This document shows, piece after piece, positions 27,017 through 31,034 of a DNA stretch of 31,034 nucleotides; within the stretch, counting starts at the first letter, position 1, and every line of letters begins with the position of its first letter. A program made the position numbers and the translations under genes. The stretch covers positions 1-31,034 of the forward strand of contig JALLBK010000322.1 in assembly GCA_036940085.1 (NCBI GenBank). Reading direction: 5' to 3'. Source of the DNA: Discostella pseudostelligera (lineage: Eukaryota; Bacillariophyta; Thalassiosirophyceae; Thalassiosirales; Thalassiosiraceae). The notes under the pieces were generated by a model. The model searched no databases and was not told the origin of the DNA. It saw only the letters and a program-made list of their open reading frames with translations.

Positions 27017-28412
27017 TCAAATAAGAGTATACAACACATATTCCAAATAGAACAAATCCCAAATATGCTTGTAATACTTTTTGATCGACGTCAACTTCTC
27101 CGGTTCCAACTCTCTATAGTGCCATGCTAATTTGGTCGCTAACAATGCATGTCCACCCACCATGGGAATCATATTAAACGCCCCCGACGACTTGGACAAT
27201 AGTCCTGTCACTATAGCATGGACATAATTCAAGAATAGACATAGAGATGCACCCTTGGCAATTTTCGCAACTCCGACTTTGGTAGCAAATGTCGATATAT
27301 TGTATGCCTTATCCCCCTCCACATCGGGTAAATCCTTTGTAATGGCAATAATTGTTGCAAAGGCTGTCATAAACCGCGCAATGAAGGATACTTTTGGACT
27401 CCAGCTAAATGATGCCCCAATGGCATCTTTGACGGCGTAGTATACACCAAAATTAAGTAGGAAGCCACGGACGGTGGCAATGGTAAGTCCAGCTGCGAGA
27501 GGATTGCGTTTTGTACGGAAAGGTGGGATGGAATAGATGGCACCAAGTGTCCATCCGAGCATGTAGAGTTGGAAGAGTAGGATGGGGAAGAATTTGTAAC
27601 TATTGTACACGAGATGGCAAACCAACAATATGGATAGGTGATAATTGAGAAGAGAGGTGAGTGAGAGACAATCGGATGCAAAACAACAAAATTGCATCAT
27701 CATTCTATCCCAGCATCTCTGCCTCTCTTTCGAGAGAATATACATAAACTCACACAATGGCCGGTCCAACAATTCCACAACTCAACACAGTCCACCAAGC
27801 CACTTTTTCACTCATCTCTCCACTCGCCACCGGCAGAAATGGTTTATTCAAAACATCAATATCCTTATCATAAATTTGATTAATTCCCACAATAAATGCA
27901 TTCCCTAATAGTAAGGCCACCATCCCAATCATGGCACGGGGTAATAATGCTCCCCAGTTTACCGTGGAGATACATCCAGGTGTATCAATTAACGCGCGTG
28001 TTGTACCAGCAATGGAGGCTAATATGGTCCCTCGAATAGTGTGTGGACGTGTGAATTTGTAGAGTGCATGGAGTTTCGCACGGAGGGAGCCCGATTGGAT
28101 GTTGGATATGGATTGGGAGATGGCATTGGGATCAAAGTCTCCTTCGACTGCGTGGAGTGACGACGAGGAGGAGGATGAAGTTGTTGTGATTGTTGTTGTT
28201 CGTGATGATGATGCTGTTGATGCAGAAAAGAATGCTGCACTGTTCATATTCGTCGTCGTGGTGAACGATCTATGAGAATAAGAATGATCACTAATACGAC
28301 GTGTAGGTGTTCGATGATGGGATGACAACGATCGGTACGGTGTGGAAAACGATGCCACTGGAGTAACGAAGCAGAGCAGTAGTAGCGCTGCTGGTATTCT
28401 ACAAAGCGCCAT
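27017..28412 (-). CDS. Homogentisate prenyltransferase (UbiA family), plastid-targeted (two exons)
   Basis: A UbiA-superfamily membrane prenyltransferase, most like homogentisate phytyl/solanesyltransferase, which commits homogentisate to tocopherol or plastoquinone in the plastid. Exons are 28412-27754 and 27599-27017; the 154-nt intron (GTGAGT...ATAG) is phase 2 and joins GPAIV to YKFFPIL; 413 aa. The ATG at 28412 gives a signal peptide ending PVASFSTP, a Phe-type plastid motif, and then a Ser/Thr-rich transit region to about residue 85. Family marks: [10 protein letters not shown] (120-129); first Asp motif [17 protein letters not shown] (178-194); and second motif KDLPDVEGD (308-316). Multiple hydrophobic helices lie between. 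HPT and HST cannot be separated confidently from sequence alone; [10 protein letters not shown] leans toward the phytyltransferase. The gene shares a divergent promoter with the plastid-type membrane protein gene. Confidence 0.88.
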
Positions 28413-28827
28413 GATCAATGAGTCTCTACTTCGTCGTTGTTTAATGGCAATCGCCTATCGTATGGAAGAAGAGGGCGGTATCTACTGCTGATTCGGTGTA
28501 GTGGTGACGGCAGCGGCAATGCCTATGGTACTCCGGTTAGTACATGGGTTATGGTTATGGTCAGCCAAATTCTCCCGCCAAAATATTTCACTCTCCCGCC
28601 AAAACTACGAGGAACTGACGTCACTTTGCCGCCGACACAGATTCACCGCACTGACGCACTATTTTCCCGCCAAAACTTCACTGTCAATCTCAAGCAACCA
28701 TGCAATGCTGCATGGACCATGCATCATGCATGCTGTGACCATGGCTGGCCATTGACCATCATTGGCAATCGGCATCGGCCAACATCCATGTCCTTGTCGG
28801 ACCTCCTTAAGATACCTTTGCATCAAC
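28413..28827. promoter_or_regulatory. Divergent promoter with three TCCCGCC sites and a TGACGTCA palindrome
   Basis: Serves the prenyltransferase (-) and the plastid-type membrane protein (+). TCCCGCCAAAA occurs with cores at 28573-28579, 28594-28600 and 28665-28671, and TGACGTCA at 28616-28623 lies between them. This repeats the combination seen upstream of the UPRT gene. Established: TGACGT-type sites bind bZIP factors and mediate CO2/light responses of some diatom plastid genes. Any such role here is inference. Confidence 0.55.
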
Positions 28828-29610
28828 ATGATGTTCGCTCAGATAGTAGTAACAATATCGGTATTGTGTTTCCGCATTGACCACGCAGATACTTTTGTAT
28901 TGGCGCCACCACCCAGCTGTCGCACCTCCATCAGTAGCCGTAGTAGACACGATGATCGACGTGAAGTAGTAGTGGCAATAGAGCCATCGTCATGGAGTAT
29001 AAAGAGATCAACATCAATAGACACGCGATTTCGCAGGCATAGTGGCGGTAGTGGTCAAATCCTTCTCTCTGCTAAAAGCAATAAACACATCAATGATGAT
29101 GAAAATGACAACAACAATGATACCATCAACCAAAGCAATAACAACAACAATGAAGACAAATTCTCATTCTATCAACGAATTGAATCCACCAAAACAGCAC
29201 TCATCGGACTACTCTCCGGTGGCATATTATCCACACCCTTCATTGCATTGCATGACATACCCACTTACGGATTAGCCACATGGGAATTTGATACTGATAT
29301 GGGTAGTTTACAAAGTGCCCTATTTGCCATTGTCTACCGGTATTGTATACGAGCAAATGACAATAATAGCATGTTGAATATGGGAGTTATAGGTGCATTC
29401 ATATTTGTACGGACAATTTCACGTATACGTGTACCAAGTTATTGTACCGCCGCACCATTGGATTGTGGTGATCCATTTGGATATTTTGATTATGATATGA
29501 TTGGACAATTGATATATAATGGAATGGAAAGTGTGGCATTGTTTGGTGGAGCGGCGTTTGCGATGGAATTAGCGTATAGGTTAGGATGGATTACGAAATT
29601 CCCATCGTGA
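28828..29610 (+). CDS. Plastid-type membrane protein of unknown function
   Basis: 260 aa from ATG 28828; the frame upstream is open only to a TTG. Residues 1-19 are a signal peptide, followed by HADTFVLAP (Phe-type plastid motif), a Ser/Arg-rich transit region and an Asn/Asp-rich linker to about residue 112. The folded part begins near [20 protein letters not shown], then [52 protein letters not shown] and a Gly/Ala-rich C-terminal helix ([24 protein letters not shown]). Three to four hydrophobic helices suggest a thylakoid or envelope protein. The pattern has the look of a cyanobacterial/plastid conserved family, but I cannot name it. A 50-nt GT...AG segment (29607-29656) at the stop could splice to an acidic tail ending at 29717. 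Confidence 0.72.
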   Translation: MMFAQIVVTISVLCFRIDHADTFVLAPPPSCRTSISSRSRHDDRREVVVAIEPSSWSIKRSTSIDTRFRRHSGGSGQILLSAKSNKHINDDENDNNNDTINQSNNNNNEDKFSFYQRIESTKTALIGLLSGGILSTPFIALHDIPTYGLATWEFDTDMGSLQSALFAIVYRYCIRANDNNSMLNMGVIGAFIFVRTISRIRVPSYCTAAPLDCGDPFGYFDYDMIGQLIYNGMESVALFGGAAFAMELAYRLGWITKFPS

Positions 29611-30279
29611 GAACAACAGTAATGTTCAAAAATAATGAATGATTATCATTTGGTAGGAGTAGTGGAGCGGATGGGGAACATCCTCCTATTGATGATGATG
29701 ACGAACTGCGCGGATGATTGGTACAATGAATAATTTATGAGTAATGATTGATATCATGTTACGCCTTGCTTGATGACTCGACCTTGTTTCCCTACTGACA
29801 ATGCGAAAGGAAGAGATAGGGTTCGGAAATCGATCAATCTGTTGCCGTTCAACGAGCATTGGAACATAGCCCTTGCACTTGAAAAGGCGCCTGCGAGTTG
29901 GGTGGGAATGAGTGATGCCCTTTCGTCGAATGAGTGCAACGATGACTTAAAGTGTGTGTCGGCAAGAACAGACATGGTGGGAATAGTAGTTATTTTCATT
30001 GCGCCTCGAGATGTGATGTTATCAATTCCTAATTAGCACCTCCCCTATGTTCTCTCCCTCGCATTCGCTTCTCCCCTCCCCGCTACTCCCAATCATTAGC
30101 GCCTCCAGAATCGCAAAACCATGAAAAATGACGAGCGATAATATACTAAATCATTCCGCAATACCACCAACCCATATATTCGCAAACCCACTCTTTCCCA
30201 TGATGCTCATCCTCCTCCTAATCAATCCCCTCCCTCCGCCCCGCCCCCCATATCCACTATATTTTACTTTCTACCCTCT
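29611..30279. other. Convergent 3' intergenic region
   Basis: About 670 bp between the plastid-type membrane protein gene (+) and the UBC2 gene (-). Opposed open frames at 29754-30036 lack motifs. A C/T-rich tract spans about 30050-30080 and 30205-30280. The first 107 bp may be the alternative 3' exon of the upstream gene. No RNA gene was recognised. Confidence 0.45.
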
Positions 30280-30979
30280 CTAACTTTCATCAACCCAACT
30301 CTGCTCCACAATCTCCCTCACACGACGATTATATTCCCTCCTATTCTCATTATACAATCGACTAGCCTCCGAATTGGCTGGACTGGCCGGATTTGGATCA
30401 CATAACAAGCTTTGAATACTGGTAAGTATCGCCGATATGTCGTAGATTGGACTCCATTGATTTTGTAATATGTCGAGACAGATTTGACCATCGTTGTCTG
30501 TTAATTATTTTTCAGTTTGTGAATTTGGTTTTTGGTTGGGGTGGGTTGGTTGGGTTTGGGAGATAGAAGTGTGCATATTTTGGCAATGCACGTTGATCAA
30601 TGAATGACAGGGGAGAGAAGAGAGAGAGATGTTGAGAAAATGAATGGAAATGAAAACAAAACAATAGAATAAAATTGAGCAACCAATTATTGACCGCCGC
30701 CGCCAGCAACAGCTATAATTATTTGTCACACTCACAAATATTCGGATGGAACATCTTAGTTAAGAATCGCACCGCCGGTGCCTTATTGGGATAATCTTCG
30801 GTAAATTCCAATACTAATTTAAATGTCCCGCCCTCCCACGGAGTATCGTCCGGGCCGAAAATGACCGCCTGCCAGAGCATAATGTTGGTGTCCATGGGAG
30901 CACCGGTGACACCGCTGGGAGGGTCGCCTTGGAGACGACGAAAGTCGCGTAGGAGTCGACGCCGGGCGCTGGTGGACAT
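30280..30979 (-). CDS. UBC2: Ubiquitin-conjugating enzyme E2, Rad6/UBC2 orthologue (two exons)
   Basis: The E2 enzyme that monoubiquitinates histone H2B and PCNA and serves N-degron E3s in nucleus and cytosol. Exons are 30979-30736 and 30497-30280; the 238-nt intron (GTGAGT...ACAG) is phase 1; 153 aa, the usual Rad6 length. Starts [21 protein letters not shown], keeping the N-terminal Rad6 signature. Splicing yields [20 protein letters not shown] with the HPN motif and the catalytic Cys in ICLDIL. The end reads [20 protein letters not shown], without the acidic tail of budding yeast Rad6. Exon 2 is fully open to TAG 30280-30282. Intron retention would stop translation just before the catalytic Cys. 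The start lies 55 bp from the window edge, next to a CGG run (31021-31034). Confidence 0.95.
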
Positions 30980-31034
30980 GATTGATTTGATATGAGATGG
31001 ATAGTGAGATGAATTGATACGGCGGCGGCGGCGG

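Noticed and set aside
30505..30735. Minus-strand frames of 65-76 aa next to UBC2
   Set aside because: They lie in the UBC2 intron, whose removal restores the invariant [14 protein letters not shown] sequence.
1..31034. tRNA, snRNA or CRISPR loci
   Set aside because: No convincing T-loop/acceptor pairing, snRNA signature or regularly spaced repeat-spacer structure was found by eye; short noncoding RNAs cannot be excluded.

Overview
The window reads as a compact nuclear genome segment from a photosynthetic protist of the red plastid lineage, most likely a diatom or close stramenopile. Three things point there. Genes carry short spliceosomal introns (about 80-240 nt, donors mostly GTGAGT or GTAAGT). 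Several proteins begin with a signal peptide followed by a phenylalanine-centred cleavage motif (EAFSPL, SSFLMP, ASFSTP, DTFVLAP), the bipartite presequence of secondary plastids. A plastid tocopherol-pathway enzyme is present. No prokaryotic, viral or classic transposon gene was recognised. Splice sites were placed by eye from frame, consensus and protein-family continuity.

Layout from left to right: uracil phosphoribosyltransferase (+, 2 exons); plastid-type DUF445 membrane protein (-, 2 exons); SR/RRM/RGG RNA-binding protein (+, 5 exons); a 1.8 kb block without a supportable gene; a nucleotidyltransferase-fold protein with a frame break (-); an N2-guanine-type RNA methyltransferase (-); a decayed copy (+, 11606-14580) of a large protein whose intact relative lies at 18193-20973 (-); between these two, a TMEM65-ACT fusion (-) whose promoter is a tandem array of GGCGGGA units, and a 57-codon ORF on the other side of that array; a secreted protein with internal repeats (+, 2 exons); a secreted zinc metallopeptidase with a GPI-like tail (-); an unrecognised 395-aa protein (+) followed by a degraded, rearranged partial copy of itself; a homogentisate prenyltransferase (-, 2 exons); a plastid-type membrane protein (+); and the ubiquitin-conjugating enzyme Rad6/UBC2 (-, 2 exons).

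Genes alternate strands almost perfectly, so nearly every gene shares a divergent promoter on one side and a convergent 3' region on the other. Every internal divergent promoter holds at least one GGCGGGA/TCCCGCC site, often as TTTGGCGGGAA or its complement, which is the E2F/DP core. At 16429-16676 it is amplified into about 13 units spaced with GATAT/GATAC. The genes form no single pathway; the shared promoter word is the main link between them. The items most worth following are that motif system, the 926-aa gene family with its decayed copy, the TMEM65-ACT fusion, and the stop-free intron of the RNA-binding protein.
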